A DNA stretch of 64,000 nucleotides from Pyrofollis japonicus (GTDB lineage: Archaea; Thermoproteota; Thermoprotei_A; Sulfolobales; Pyrodictiaceae): positions 1,603,126-1,667,125 of the forward strand of contig NZ_AP028634.1 of the NCBI RefSeq assembly GCF_033097485.1. Direction: 5' to 3'. This document shows, one piece after another, positions 9,155 to 17,514 of this stretch; within the stretch, counting starts at the first letter, position 1, and every line of letters starts with the position of its first letter. The position numbers and the translations under genes were made by a program. The notes under the pieces are model-generated. The model was given only the letters and a program-made list of their open reading frames with translations. It was not told the origin of the DNA and searched no databases.

Positions 9155-10060
9155 GTGCATGTTTTGCAGCAATCCGATCTAAGAGCCCAGCTCAAAGAAT
9201 TCCTCGTAGAGCTGATAAAGGTTGCTGAGACGAGGCTTCCTGTAGACGTTTACGAGGCGCTCAAAAAGGCCTATGAGACCGAGGAGAACCCTATCGCGAA
9301 GCAGCACCTGGAGGCAATACTTAGGAACAGCGAGCTTGCAGCAAAACTAGGTAAGCCGATATGCCAGGACACGGGCACCCCGGTCTTCTACGTTGAGATG
9401 GGGGCAGAATTCCCGCTACGCGCCGAGTTCTATGACATTGCTAGGGAAGCTGTAAGGGAAGCTACTAAGCTAATCCCGTTACGCCCCAACGCTGTTGACC
9501 CGTTCCGCAAGAAGAATACGGGTGACAACACTGGGCGCTTTGTGCCATGGTTCGAGGTAGAGATAGTCCCCGGCGACGAGCTACGAGTCACCTTCGTGGC
9601 GAAGGGCGGCGGCAGCGAGGCGCCATCCACGCTCAAAATGGGGCTACCAATACGCGGTGTGCGCAACGTATGGGAGACAGTACTAGAAGCAATAGTGGAG
9701 GCCGGCCCTAAGCCATGCCCACCAGTAGTAGTTGGTGTCGGTGTTGCAGCACTAAGTGACCAAGCCATGGCGCTTGCTAAGAGAGCAGCCCTACTCCGCC
9801 CACTAGGCGAGCGACACCCCGAGCCAGACATTGCAGAGCTAGAAACCAAGCTCTTAGAAGCAATAAACGAGCTAGGGATAGGCGCACACGGCTTCGGAGG
9901 CAAGACCACGGCCCTTGACGTCCACGTAGAGTACGCCCACCGGCACCCAGCGACCTATGCTGTAGCGGTTGCGACGAACTGCTGGGCACTACGCCGCGCA
10001 ACAGGCTACATAACCTCCAGCGGTAAGTGGGAGATAACCTCAAAGCACATAACAGGTTAA
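9155..10060 (+). CDS. fumA: Fumarate hydratase class I, alpha subunit
   Basis: The 301-residue protein matches the N-terminal domain of iron-sulfur fumarases. Three cysteines at the expected places, C70 (GKPICQDTGTP), C188 (PKPCPPVV) and C276 (ATNCWALR), would hold the 4Fe-4S cluster that activates water in the fumarate/malate reaction. GGGSEAPST and GAHGFGGKTTALDVH are also typical. The GTG start at 9155 sits just after AAGG, and an in-frame TTG follows two codons later, so the start is approximate. The beta subunit follows 17 bases downstream. Confidence 0.93.
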   Translation: MHVLQQSDLRAQLKEFLVELIKVAETRLPVDVYEALKKAYETEENPIAKQHLEAILRNSELAAKLGKPICQDTGTPVFYVEMGAEFPLRAEFYDIAREAVREATKLIPLRPNAVDPFRKKNTGDNTGRFVPWFEVEIVPGDELRVTFVAKGGGSEAPSTLKMGLPIRGVRNVWETVLEAIVEAGPKPCPPVVVGVGVAALSDQAMALAKRAALLRPLGERHPEPDIAELETKLLEAINELGIGAHGFGGKTTALDVHVEYAHRHPATYAVAVATNCWALRRATGYITSSGKWEITSKHITG

Positions 10061-10077
10061 GACAAGAGGTGGGACCC

Positions 10078-10680
10078 ATGGCCCGGATATATCACCTACG
10101 TACACCCCTAAGCGAAGAAGATGTAAGGCAGCTAAGAGTAGGCGACACAGTATACTTGTCGGGAATAATCTTCACTGCCAGGGACGCGGCGCATAGAAAG
10201 ATCCTCGATCTCATTAACCGCGGAGAACCATTGCCCTTTGACCCCAAAGGCTTAGCTGTCTATCACGTGGGCCCCGTTGTGCGCAAGAAGAACAGTGAAT
10301 GGGAAGTAATCGCCGCTGGCCCCACGACGAGCGCGAGACTTGAACCAGTCGAGCACGAGTTCATAGCCAAGACGGGCGTACGCATGGTCATAGGAAAAGG
10401 AGGAATGGGGAAGAAGACAGCTGAGGCATGTAAGAAGTACGGCGCAGTCTACGCAGTGTTCACTGGAGGAGCAGCAGTACTAGCAGCCCAGGCAATAAAG
10501 AGAGTCGTAGACGTCTACTGGCTAGACGAACTAGGTATACCAGAAGCAGTATGGCTCTTCGAAGTAGAGAACTTCGGCCCACTAACAGTAACAATAGACT
10601 CAACGGGCAAAAACTACTACGACGAGATACTAGAAAACGCTAAGAAGAAAGCCCAAGAAATACTCGCAAAGCTACAATAA
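10078..10680 (+). CDS. fumB: Fumarate hydratase class I, beta subunit
   Basis: The 200-residue protein is the C-terminal-domain homolog of class I fumarases, with LRVGDTVYLSG near residue 22, GPTTSARLEP near 83, and GKGGMGKKTAEACKKYGAVY near 107 as conserved landmarks. The frame is open further upstream, but the ATG at 10078 has a GAGGTGGG ribosome binding site and gives the family N-terminus. It forms the two-subunit archaeal fumarase with the upstream gene. It converges with the succinate dehydrogenase operon, so malate-fumarate-succinate steps are encoded side by side. Confidence 0.93.
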   Translation: MARIYHLRTPLSEEDVRQLRVGDTVYLSGIIFTARDAAHRKILDLINRGEPLPFDPKGLAVYHVGPVVRKKNSEWEVIAAGPTTSARLEPVEHEFIAKTGVRMVIGKGGMGKKTAEACKKYGAVYAVFTGGAAVLAAQAIKRVVDVYWLDELGIPEAVWLFEVENFGPLTVTIDSTGKNYYDEILENAKKKAQEILAKLQ

Positions 10681-10811
10681 AACTCGCAGAACCCTAGAGT
10701 TTTCTTCCCTATCTCCCTAACCTCTTTCTACTTCTACCTTAAAAGAGAAGATGGCTTAGAGAAAAATCGTGTTCAGCGAAAATAAAGAGGTCATAGTGGG
10801 CTGCGTCTTGG

Positions 10812-11735
10812 CTACTCTTTTAGCCATTCTTCTCTGAAGTCAATCGTTACTGGCTCCTTGGCTTGTTGCTCCGGGTCTACACCCGGCAATAGGTTATGCT
10901 TAGGATACTCTGCCTTCACTTCTCTCAGTGGCTTCTCTAGAGGCCCTGCTACGGGGCTTCCCTTCTCTTTCTTCCAGAGCCCCAGTCTTCGCAGGAACAC
11001 TATTCTTCGTAGGCGCTGTATTGCAGCAGCCGGGTCAACCTCCTTGGGGCATACTGCGCTACAGCTTGCTGCGAAGTGGCAGCGGTGGCATCCATGCTCA
11101 GTATCTACTACTACTATTCTCTCCTCGGCGCCCTCGTCGCGCACATCTGCTATAAAGCGGTAAGCCTGGGTTAGCGCCTGTGGGCCTAGATATTCGGGGT
11201 CACTCGCCGCGACGGGACAAGCGGCGTAGCAGAGCCCACACATGATACACAATGTATACTGGTATATCTCTTCGAGCTCCTCGGGCTTCATTAGGAACTC
11301 TCTAGGCGCCTCATCAACCTCCTTGGGATCCTTCCTTATAATGTACGGCTTAATGCTCTTGTGCTTCTCGAAGAACCCGGAGAAGTCTGTTATTAGGTCT
11401 CTGACTACCGGGAAGTTCGGCAGCGGCTCTACAGTTATCACTGGGTTCTCTGGAGTTGCTACTGCGCCTACCTGGGTCTGACAAGCGAGCCTCGGTACAC
11501 CATTGATGAGCATGCCGCAGCTGCCGCATACACCCATGCGGCAGCTATACCTCATGGATAGTGTGGGGTCAAGGTGCTCCTTGATCCATAGCAGTGCGTC
11601 GAGCACGGTCATGCCTCTATAGGTCGGTATCTTGTACTCTTGCCACCATGTCTTGTTCTTGTCTGGGTCGTATCTCTTGACCCTAACTATTACCTCTTTA
11701 GGGGGCTCGGGTATTGATTTTAGTTCCTCAGCCAT
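10812..11735 (-). CDS. sdhB: Succinate dehydrogenase/fumarate reductase iron-sulfur subunit
   Basis: The 307-residue protein carries the three cluster sites of SdhB/FrdB. The 2Fe-2S ligands are C65, C70, C73 and C85 (SCRMGVCGSCG). The 4Fe-4S set is C163, C166, C169 and C173 (CIMCGLCYAAC). A further set at C216, C219, C225 and C229 (CHRCHFAASCSAVC) belongs to the third cluster. It relays electrons from SdhA to the membrane quinone site. It has a longer C-terminal tail than bacterial SdhB. It starts at an ATG with GAGGTG and is the last gene of sdhACDB. Confidence 0.95.
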   Translation of the reverse strand: MAEELKSIPEPPKEVIVRVKRYDPDKNKTWWQEYKIPTYRGMTVLDALLWIKEHLDPTLSMRYSCRMGVCGSCGMLINGVPRLACQTQVGAVATPENPVITVEPLPNFPVVRDLITDFSGFFEKHKSIKPYIIRKDPKEVDEAPREFLMKPEELEEIYQYTLCIMCGLCYAACPVAASDPEYLGPQALTQAYRFIADVRDEGAEERIVVVDTEHGCHRCHFAASCSAVCPKEVDPAAAIQRLRRIVFLRRLGLWKKEKGSPVAGPLEKPLREVKAEYPKHNLLPGVDPEQQAKEPVTIDFREEWLKE

Positions 11736-11778
11736 ATTTGGGCACCTCTAACCTGGTCAGCTCTAATCAATTCACGGG

Positions 11779-12129
11779 CTAGGTCATTGCTAGTACTGTG
11801 TGTAAGCCTATGGCTCCAAAAATAACGAACAATAACCATATGACAGTTTCAACGAAGATTCTCCATCCTTTACCGGTGCGTAGCTCGAGTAGCATTCCGC
11901 GTAGCCCATTAAGTCCATGGAACAGTGCTACGATGAGCAATGTTCCTAGAATCCATCCATAGCTCGAGTACGCCTTCTTTACTGGCTCCACCTCGACGCT
12001 TTCCTCGTAGCTCTTGGCACCTAGGGGGCTCAGTCCGGGCACTCTTTCTATTAGGTGGAAGGTCAATACGAATATGAGTATGATTGCCGTTATGTATTGC
12101 CATATCTGTATACTTGATGCACGACCCAT
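11779..12129 (-). CDS. sdhD: Succinate dehydrogenase membrane anchor subunit
   Basis: The 116-residue membrane protein has three hydrophobic helices: an N-terminal one with FHLIERVPG, a middle one containing FHGLNGLRGMLLE, and a C-terminal one. H-x-LNG-x-R is the pattern of cytochrome b-type SdhD subunits, and the histidines are candidate haem or quinone-site residues. It lies between sdhC and sdhB with gaps of about 33 and 43 bases. Assignment as D rather than C rests on gene order and size. Confidence 0.8.
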   Translation of the reverse strand: MGRASSIQIWQYITAIILIFVLTFHLIERVPGLSPLGAKSYEESVEVEPVKKAYSSYGWILGTLLIVALFHGLNGLRGMLLELRTGKGWRIFVETVIWLLFVIFGAIGLHTVLAMT

Positions 12130-12162
12130 TTCCCCTTCACCCGATCATGTATCATGTAATTT

Positions 12163-12645
12163 TTAGAATATTTTTCCGGTGAAAATCAGTATGCCAGCGA
12201 GTATCCACGCGATGAAGCTTAGCACGAAGACTACGTATATGGCTGTTCTCTGTCCGCTCCGGAGGCTTGGCGGAATGTATGGCGGCTTCGGCTTCTCCGG
12301 CCTACCTATCCCTATGGCACAGAACTCTACGCAGAGCAACCGTATGCCATTAAGCCCGTGGTAGAATACTGCACCAGCAACAATCCACTCGCCTATCTTG
12401 TTGACCCAGCTAGTGCTAAAGCTGCTCATTATCTCTGTCCACTTAGCAGGGTTCGTCGTATAACTTGTAACAATGATGTGCGCCAAGAGGTAGAAGATTA
12501 TTATTGCGCCAGTGACTCTGTGAAGTACGAAGGCTACTCTTTCAGGATTGTTCTTAATTTTTAGGAGCCAAGGGTTTAGGCTTGCAGCCCAGAATCCAGG
12601 CATATTGCGCAGCTTAGGGGGCTCCTTCTTCGACTTCTCGGACAC
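12163..12645 (-). CDS. sdhC: Succinate dehydrogenase cytochrome b subunit
   Basis: The 160-residue membrane protein has the SdhC signature HRVTGAIIIFYLLAHII (residues about 43-59) followed by FYHGLNGIR in the next helix and a third C-terminal helix. These histidines are the usual haem b ligand and quinone-site positions. The GTG start follows GGGTGAG. It is second in sdhACDB, 55 bases after sdhA. Confidence 0.87.
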   Translation of the reverse strand: MSEKSKKEPPKLRNMPGFWAASLNPWLLKIKNNPERVAFVLHRVTGAIIIFYLLAHIIVTSYTTNPAKWTEIMSSFSTSWVNKIGEWIVAGAVFYHGLNGIRLLCVEFCAIGIGRPEKPKPPYIPPSLRSGQRTAIYVVFVLSFIAWILAGILIFTGKIF

Positions 12646-12700
12646 GGATTCTCACCCAGAACCTTGATTCAATCACATTATAAAACATCGTTGAAAAGGA

Positions 12701-14458
12701 CTAGTACTTTCTCTCTATAGGTTTCCACGTGGTTATTGTCACAGGTATGTATGTTACCTCTAGCTTGCCGTCAGCGTTCATGTACGTTATTGTGTGCTTG
12801 AGCCAGTTCTCGTCGTCTCTCTTGGGGTAGTCTGTTCGGAAGTGTGCTCCGCGGCTCTCTGTTCGTAGAAGCGCACCGTAGGCAACGCTATAGGCTACGT
12901 CAAGCATGTTCTGCGTCTCGAGGACGGTTATGAAGTCTGTGTTGTAGATGCGGCTCTTGTCGCTCGGGTATACGTTCTTCATTGCTTCTCGTAGCTTGAG
13001 TATTGTCTGGAGTGCCTTCTTCAGCCCAGACTCGTCGCGGAACACGTAGACGTACTTGTCCATTGTTTCTCTCAGCTGAGCCCTAATCTCGTAAACCGTT
13101 GCGGATCCTGATTCATGTTTGAGGAGCATGTCGAAGATCCTTTTCTCCTCCTTCTGTATGCTCTCCTCGCTCGGCTTAGGCTCGGGTGCTCGTAGCTCCT
13201 TCATCTTCATGACGTATTGTGCTGCTTGTCTGCCAGCTATCCTGCCGCTTGTGAGGCACTCAGCGGTGCTGTTCGAGCCCAGCCTGTTGGCCCCGTGCAC
13301 GCTGGCACATGATACCTCGCCGGCAGCCCATAGCCCCTTTATCCACTTATTCTCGACGCTCAGTACCCGGTAGTATATGTCCGTGTGTATGCCTCCCATT
13401 GAGTAGTGGGCTACCGGTCTTACAGGTATGGGTTCCTCGACAGGGTCTATGCCTGCGTGCTTTATGGCGATCTCTCGGACGGCTGGGAGGCGCTCGTTGA
13501 TCTTCTCTTCGCCGAGGTGGCGTAGGTCTAGGAGGACGTACTCGAGGCCGCTAACTGGGTCTTTGAAGCCGCGCCCCTCGAGGATCTCTGTCATCTCTGC
13601 CCGCGAGACCACGTCTCGCGGTGCTAGCTCCATTTTCTGCGGAGCATATCGCTTCATGAATCGTTCTCCCTTGTTGTTGATAAGGTAGCCTCCTTCGCCT
13701 CTCGCGCCCTCGGTTATCAGTATGCCGCTTGGCACTAGGCCGGTCGGGTGGAACTGTATGAACTCCATGTCTTTGAGCGGTATCCCAGCCCTCAGAGCCA
13801 TTGCCTGGCCGTCGCCGGTAACAGTGTGCGCATAGGTTGTGAACTTGTAGATGCGCCCAGCGCCGCCGGTGGCGATTATTCCTGCTCTTGCGCGGAAGAC
13901 GAGGAACTCTCCGGTCTTCATGTCTATGGCTGTTACTCCCTTGAACTCGCCGTTCTCAACTATGAAGCTAGTGACGTAGACCTCGTCGTAGCGGTCCCAG
14001 TTCTCATAGCCTACTAGGCGGCTGTAGAGGGTCTGCATCTCGTAGAAACCAGTCTTGTCTGCCGCGAAGCATGCGCGCGGGAAGCTGTGGCCTCCGAAGG
14101 GCCTCTGCGCTATCCTGCCGTCCGGCCTCCTGCTCCAAGGCATGCCCCATCGCTCTAGCTGGCGAATCTCCTCGGGAAGAAGCTTAACCATCATCCATAC
14201 TGCGTCCTGGTCTGCGAGGAAATCAGCACCCTTGATAGTGTCCCATGCGTGAAGGGCAAAGCTGTCGCCCTCTTCGGGGTAGAGGACTGCGGCGGTTCCT
14301 CCCTCTGCGGAGACGCTGTGGCTCCTCATGAGCTGGATCTTGCTTATGAGTGCGAGGCTTACCTTGTCGCCGGCAACCCTCTTTACCTCCAACGCGGCGC
14401 GGAGGCCAGCAATGCCCGAGCCGATAACGACTATGTCGTAGTAGAGTGTGTCTGTCAA
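12701..14458 (-). CDS. sdhA: Succinate dehydrogenase/fumarate reductase flavoprotein subunit
   Basis: The 585-residue flavoprotein has the FAD motif VIGSGIAGLRAAL (11-23) and the flavinylation region RSHSVSAEGGTAAV with H47 as the expected covalent FAD site. It also has the substrate-site segments EFIQFHPTG, ITEGARGEGGYL and VHGANRLGSNS, and the late R-x-x-H-x-R pattern SRGAHFRTD. It interconverts succinate and fumarate at the membrane. The TTG start is the family N-terminus. Direction in the cell (reductive or oxidative) cannot be told from sequence. It leads the sdhACDB operon. Confidence 0.95.
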   Translation of the reverse strand: MTDTLYYDIVVIGSGIAGLRAALEVKRVAGDKVSLALISKIQLMRSHSVSAEGGTAAVLYPEEGDSFALHAWDTIKGADFLADQDAVWMMVKLLPEEIRQLERWGMPWSRRPDGRIAQRPFGGHSFPRACFAADKTGFYEMQTLYSRLVGYENWDRYDEVYVTSFIVENGEFKGVTAIDMKTGEFLVFRARAGIIATGGAGRIYKFTTYAHTVTGDGQAMALRAGIPLKDMEFIQFHPTGLVPSGILITEGARGEGGYLINNKGERFMKRYAPQKMELAPRDVVSRAEMTEILEGRGFKDPVSGLEYVLLDLRHLGEEKINERLPAVREIAIKHAGIDPVEEPIPVRPVAHYSMGGIHTDIYYRVLSVENKWIKGLWAAGEVSCASVHGANRLGSNSTAECLTSGRIAGRQAAQYVMKMKELRAPEPKPSEESIQKEEKRIFDMLLKHESGSATVYEIRAQLRETMDKYVYVFRDESGLKKALQTILKLREAMKNVYPSDKSRIYNTDFITVLETQNMLDVAYSVAYGALLRTESRGAHFRTDYPKRDDENWLKHTITYMNADGKLEVTYIPVTITTWKPIERKY

Positions 14459-14689
14459 AACTATACGCCTCTATCGGGCACGAAATCTCTCTTTGCTCCA
14501 AGTATCAAAGGGGGATGGTAGGCCTCATTAAGTGTATTGGCTGCTATACTGTCTAACACTTAACACCGGTTTCACGATAAAAACATTATAGTATAGAATC
14601 TATTATTATCTTACCTTTTCGCCAAGAAATTATTGCGCTAATTCATTAATACTGTGGAAAAGAGCAATAATTCGCCGTGGTAGCGCGAT

Positions 14690-15886
14690 TTGAGCGCAGA
14701 CAAGTGCCCCGAAAGACTTGTCGTCATAGGTGGCGGCTTCGTAGGCCTCCACGCAGCCGTACATGCTGCTAAAGCTGGGGTCAAGGAGGTAATAGTTATC
14801 GATATAAGCAAAGACGTAGTTGACCGCATCAATAGCAGTGACAAGGACAAGCTACACGTCCGCGAGCCATATGTTCTAGAAAACTGGGATACTGTGCACC
14901 GCAAGATACGCGCCTCGACGAGCTACAGCGACGCCAGCGGCGCCAGACACTTCATAGTAGCTGTGCAGACGCCGAGGCGTGGGGAGAGGGTAGACTATAC
15001 TCCGCTGAGGAGTGTCGCGGAGAGTCTTGCTCAATTCCTCGGCCCGGGCTCGCTCGTCGTCTCCGAGGTGACGATCTATCCTGGTGGAACCTACGAGCTA
15101 CTAGCAAAGCCTCTCTCAGAGCTAAGCGGGCTAAGGCTTGACGAAGAACTCTTCGTGGCCCATGTGCCGGAGCGGCTCAGCGCTGGGTCGAGGAAATGGA
15201 CTCCTGAGAACATTCCCCGTGTCGTGGGCGGCATAGGGCCTAGGAGCCTGGAGGAGGCTCTCAAGCTGTACCGCGACTGCCTTGGGGCCCTCGTGCACCC
15301 GGTCAACGATATACGCGTGGCCGAGGCCTCGAAGCTACTTGAGAACAGCTTCCGCCTCCTCAACATATCGTACGTGAATGAGCTGAAAAGATTCTTCGAC
15401 AGAATAGGCCTAGACATCCGTGAAGTCATAAAGGCTGCCTCAACGAAGCCATTCGGCTACATGCCTTTCTATCCCGGCCCCTACGCTGGGGGCGCGTGCC
15501 TGCCAAAGGACTCGCTCATGCTCGAGGAAAAGACGGGCTCGTTGCTCCTAAGAATCGCCCGCTACATTAACGAGTCACAGCCTCTGTACTATGCCGCATT
15601 GCTACTAAAACGGATACGCCGAAGCAGCGCGAAGAGGATACTCTTCTACGGGCTCGGCTTCAAGCCTAACTCGCCTTACCCCGTTGAGAGCCCAGTGCTA
15701 AGGGTGATAGAGGAGCTTAGGAGCCTAGACCCGGGCCTCGAGATAAAGAGATTCGACCCACAGATACCCTGGCTCAGCGACTTCGCCTCAGAGCCGGAGG
15801 CCCTGGAGTGGGCAGAGATAGTTGTCAGATGGGGATACAAGGACCGCCCACTAAATAAACCGGTTATCGATCTCGAGAAACTATGA
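14690..15886 (+). CDS. UDP-glucose/GDP-mannose dehydrogenase family (nucleotide-sugar 6-dehydrogenase)
   Basis: The 398-residue protein has an N-terminal Rossmann fold (VVIGGGFVGLHAAVHAA, residues 10-26), the central VPERLSAGS and EASKLLENSFRLLNISYVNE segments, and the catalytic-cysteine motif GGACLPKDS. It oxidises the C6 hydroxyl of a nucleotide sugar to a carboxylate, giving a uronic acid such as UDP-ManNAcA or UDP-GlcA. The TTG start follows GTGGTAG. Its stop codon overlaps the next gene's ATG by four bases (ATGA), so it is translationally coupled to the glycosyltransferase that may use its product. Confidence 0.88.
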   Translation: MSADKCPERLVVIGGGFVGLHAAVHAAKAGVKEVIVIDISKDVVDRINSSDKDKLHVREPYVLENWDTVHRKIRASTSYSDASGARHFIVAVQTPRRGERVDYTPLRSVAESLAQFLGPGSLVVSEVTIYPGGTYELLAKPLSELSGLRLDEELFVAHVPERLSAGSRKWTPENIPRVVGGIGPRSLEEALKLYRDCLGALVHPVNDIRVAEASKLLENSFRLLNISYVNELKRFFDRIGLDIREVIKAASTKPFGYMPFYPGPYAGGACLPKDSLMLEEKTGSLLLRIARYINESQPLYYAALLLKRIRRSSAKRILFYGLGFKPNSPYPVESPVLRVIEELRSLDPGLEIKRFDPQIPWLSDFASEPEALEWAEIVVRWGYKDRPLNKPVIDLEKL

Positions 15887-16899
15887 AGCGGGAAGAGATC
15901 TCAATGAGAGACAAGGCTGGGAGCCGGGTACTCTTAACAGCGGCGCCTGGAGGCCACTCAGGCTACGCAGCAGCCATAGCACACTACCTTAGGGAGCAAC
16001 ACGGCGTGGAACCAGTCTTCATCGTGGCAGAGCACGATGAGTGGACACCCCAGAAGCTCTCAAGACTAGGCCAAACCATAAGGGTGCCTATGCCTAGGCG
16101 CCCCGGCGAGCCGCTCTTCAAGACTCTTCACCGGTGGCCCCGGGCGTTTCTCCGCGCACTCAGCATCGTGGATAAGGATTACCGGGTCCTCGTAAGCTGT
16201 GGTGCAAACCTAAGCGTCGCCCCAGCACTAGTGGCTAAGGCTAAGGGCTTGCGACTAGTAAATGTTGAGAGTATTGTGAGGCTAGTAGAGCCGGGACGAA
16301 CCCCTAAGCTGCTCCACCGCTTCGCCGACGAGACACTGGTCCACTGGCCTGAGCAAGCAAAACTACTACCAGGCGCGAGAGTGGTCGGCCCAATCTATGA
16401 GCCACCCCGCTACAAGCCCCGCGACGAAGGATACATACTGGTCACAGCCGGCACAATGGGGCACCGAGAACTCTTCGACGCCGTCTCGGAGCTCGGACTA
16501 CGAAACATAGTCCTGCAGACCGGCAGAGTAGACCCCGAGCCCTACAGGAGGAAGCACCCCAACTGGATAGTGTTCCGCTACGACCCCGACCTCGACAAGT
16601 GGATAGCGGGCGCAAGCATAGTGATAACCCACTTCCCCGGAATGACTTCGGCCACCGCTGCACTGGCCTACCAGAAGCCCGTAGTCCTAGTAGCATCACG
16701 ACACCTCATACTATCAGCTTCGCAGAAAAATGCGCCACTCTACGCGGAAAAAATAGGTGCAGTATATGTTGACGAGGTAACGCCGAAGAACATAGAGAAG
16801 GCAATAGAGAGGGCCGAGAAGATAAAGCCAAAGAAGCACCCTAACGGAGCCGAGAACGCGGCCAAGATAATAGCCGAGATGCTGAAAGAGAGCCGATAA
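15883..16899 (+). CDS. Alg14-Alg13-like fused glycosyltransferase
   Basis: The 338-residue protein looks like two GT-B half-domains in one chain. The N-terminal half opens LLTAAPGGHSGYAAA (about 17-31), resembling the Alg14 membrane-associated acceptor domain. The C-terminal half from about residue 185 (ILVTAGTMGHRELFDAV, then SIVITHFPGMTSATAALAYQ and KPVVLVASRHL) resembles Alg13/GT28 donor-binding domains. Eukaryotic Alg13/14 adds the second GlcNAc to dolichol-linked N-glycan. Here the donor may be the uronic-acid nucleotide made by the coupled upstream gene; that is inference. Confidence 0.75.
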   Translation: MKREEISMRDKAGSRVLLTAAPGGHSGYAAAIAHYLREQHGVEPVFIVAEHDEWTPQKLSRLGQTIRVPMPRRPGEPLFKTLHRWPRAFLRALSIVDKDYRVLVSCGANLSVAPALVAKAKGLRLVNVESIVRLVEPGRTPKLLHRFADETLVHWPEQAKLLPGARVVGPIYEPPRYKPRDEGYILVTAGTMGHRELFDAVSELGLRNIVLQTGRVDPEPYRRKHPNWIVFRYDPDLDKWIAGASIVITHFPGMTSATAALAYQKPVVLVASRHLILSASQKNAPLYAEKIGAVYVDEVTPKNIEKAIERAEKIKPKKHPNGAENAAKIIAEMLKESR

Positions 16900-16929
16900 T
16901 CACGAGAACCCTGGTAGGGTTAGGCTAGG

Positions 16930-17280
16930 TTGCGGCGCCTAAGCCACAAACAGCGCCAACACCCCTGCTGCCGCAAGGGCTACCGAGGCGAGCTATGCGA
17001 ACTACTAGAAGCCCTACTACGCAACGCAGCAACCCTATTCGACAAGAACGACTGCCTAAACAGCGACGGGAGACGCTTATTCGAAATCATGGTCAGGCTT
17101 CTCCTAGACGAGCACCCAGAGCACAGAAGAGTAGTTGGCAGAGCTAGAAAGAAACCATGTATAGAGGAAATAGTTAGCTTAGCCTCACTGACATTCTATG
17201 AATGTGATGCACTAGAGCTTTATCATAAAGCACGGGGGATCATTTCACCTTATTCATATGTGCGTCCACAGCGACAATAA
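16930..17280 (+). CDS. Hypothetical small protein
   Basis: The 116-residue ORF is not recognised. It has a basic start (MRRLSHKQRQHPCCRKGYRG), a helical middle (LCELLEALLRNAATLFDK and LFEIMVRLLLDEHPEH) and no membrane segment or signal peptide. It starts at a TTG 30 bases after the glycosyltransferase, on the same strand, and codon use resembles its neighbours, so expression is plausible. Five scattered cysteines (C13, C14, C23, C42, C77 approx.) are noted without a clear metal-binding pattern. Confidence 0.45.
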   Translation: MRRLSHKQRQHPCCRKGYRGELCELLEALLRNAATLFDKNDCLNSDGRRLFEIMVRLLLDEHPEHRRVVGRARKKPCIEEIVSLASLTFYECDALELYHKARGIISPYSYVRPQRQ

Positions 17281-17457
17281 TGCTATTGTCTACAAATAAG
17301 CCACATCTGCTTTGACTTCCCGTAATTAATCTTATACATGCTCATTAGATCCGACCGTATACTAAGAATCATCTTTGCAAGCCGCGTGTATAAGCTTGCA
17401 ATGTTGTCCTATCAAGATACTTGACTCATATGATACTAGAGTTTTGCCGCCTAGGGG

Positions 17458-17472
17458 TTAGAATTATATATG
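17458..17472 (+). promoter_or_regulatory. TATA-like promoter for the sugar ABC importer
   Basis: A TTAGAATTATATATG element lies about 45-55 bases before the TTG start of the binding-protein gene. This spacing fits an archaeal TATA box with a short leader carrying the AGGTG ribosome binding site. It is the best promoter candidate for the six-gene run to 25.4 kb. Confidence 0.5.
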
Positions 17473-17514
17473 GAGGATTTTAGCTAATAATAATGTAGAG
17501 ATAGGTGTCTGGTT

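Noticed and set aside
9155-14458. Fumarase and succinate dehydrogenase genes as one novel pathway unit
   Set aside because: These are ordinary central-metabolism genes; they converge and are separate transcripts, so nothing unusual is claimed.
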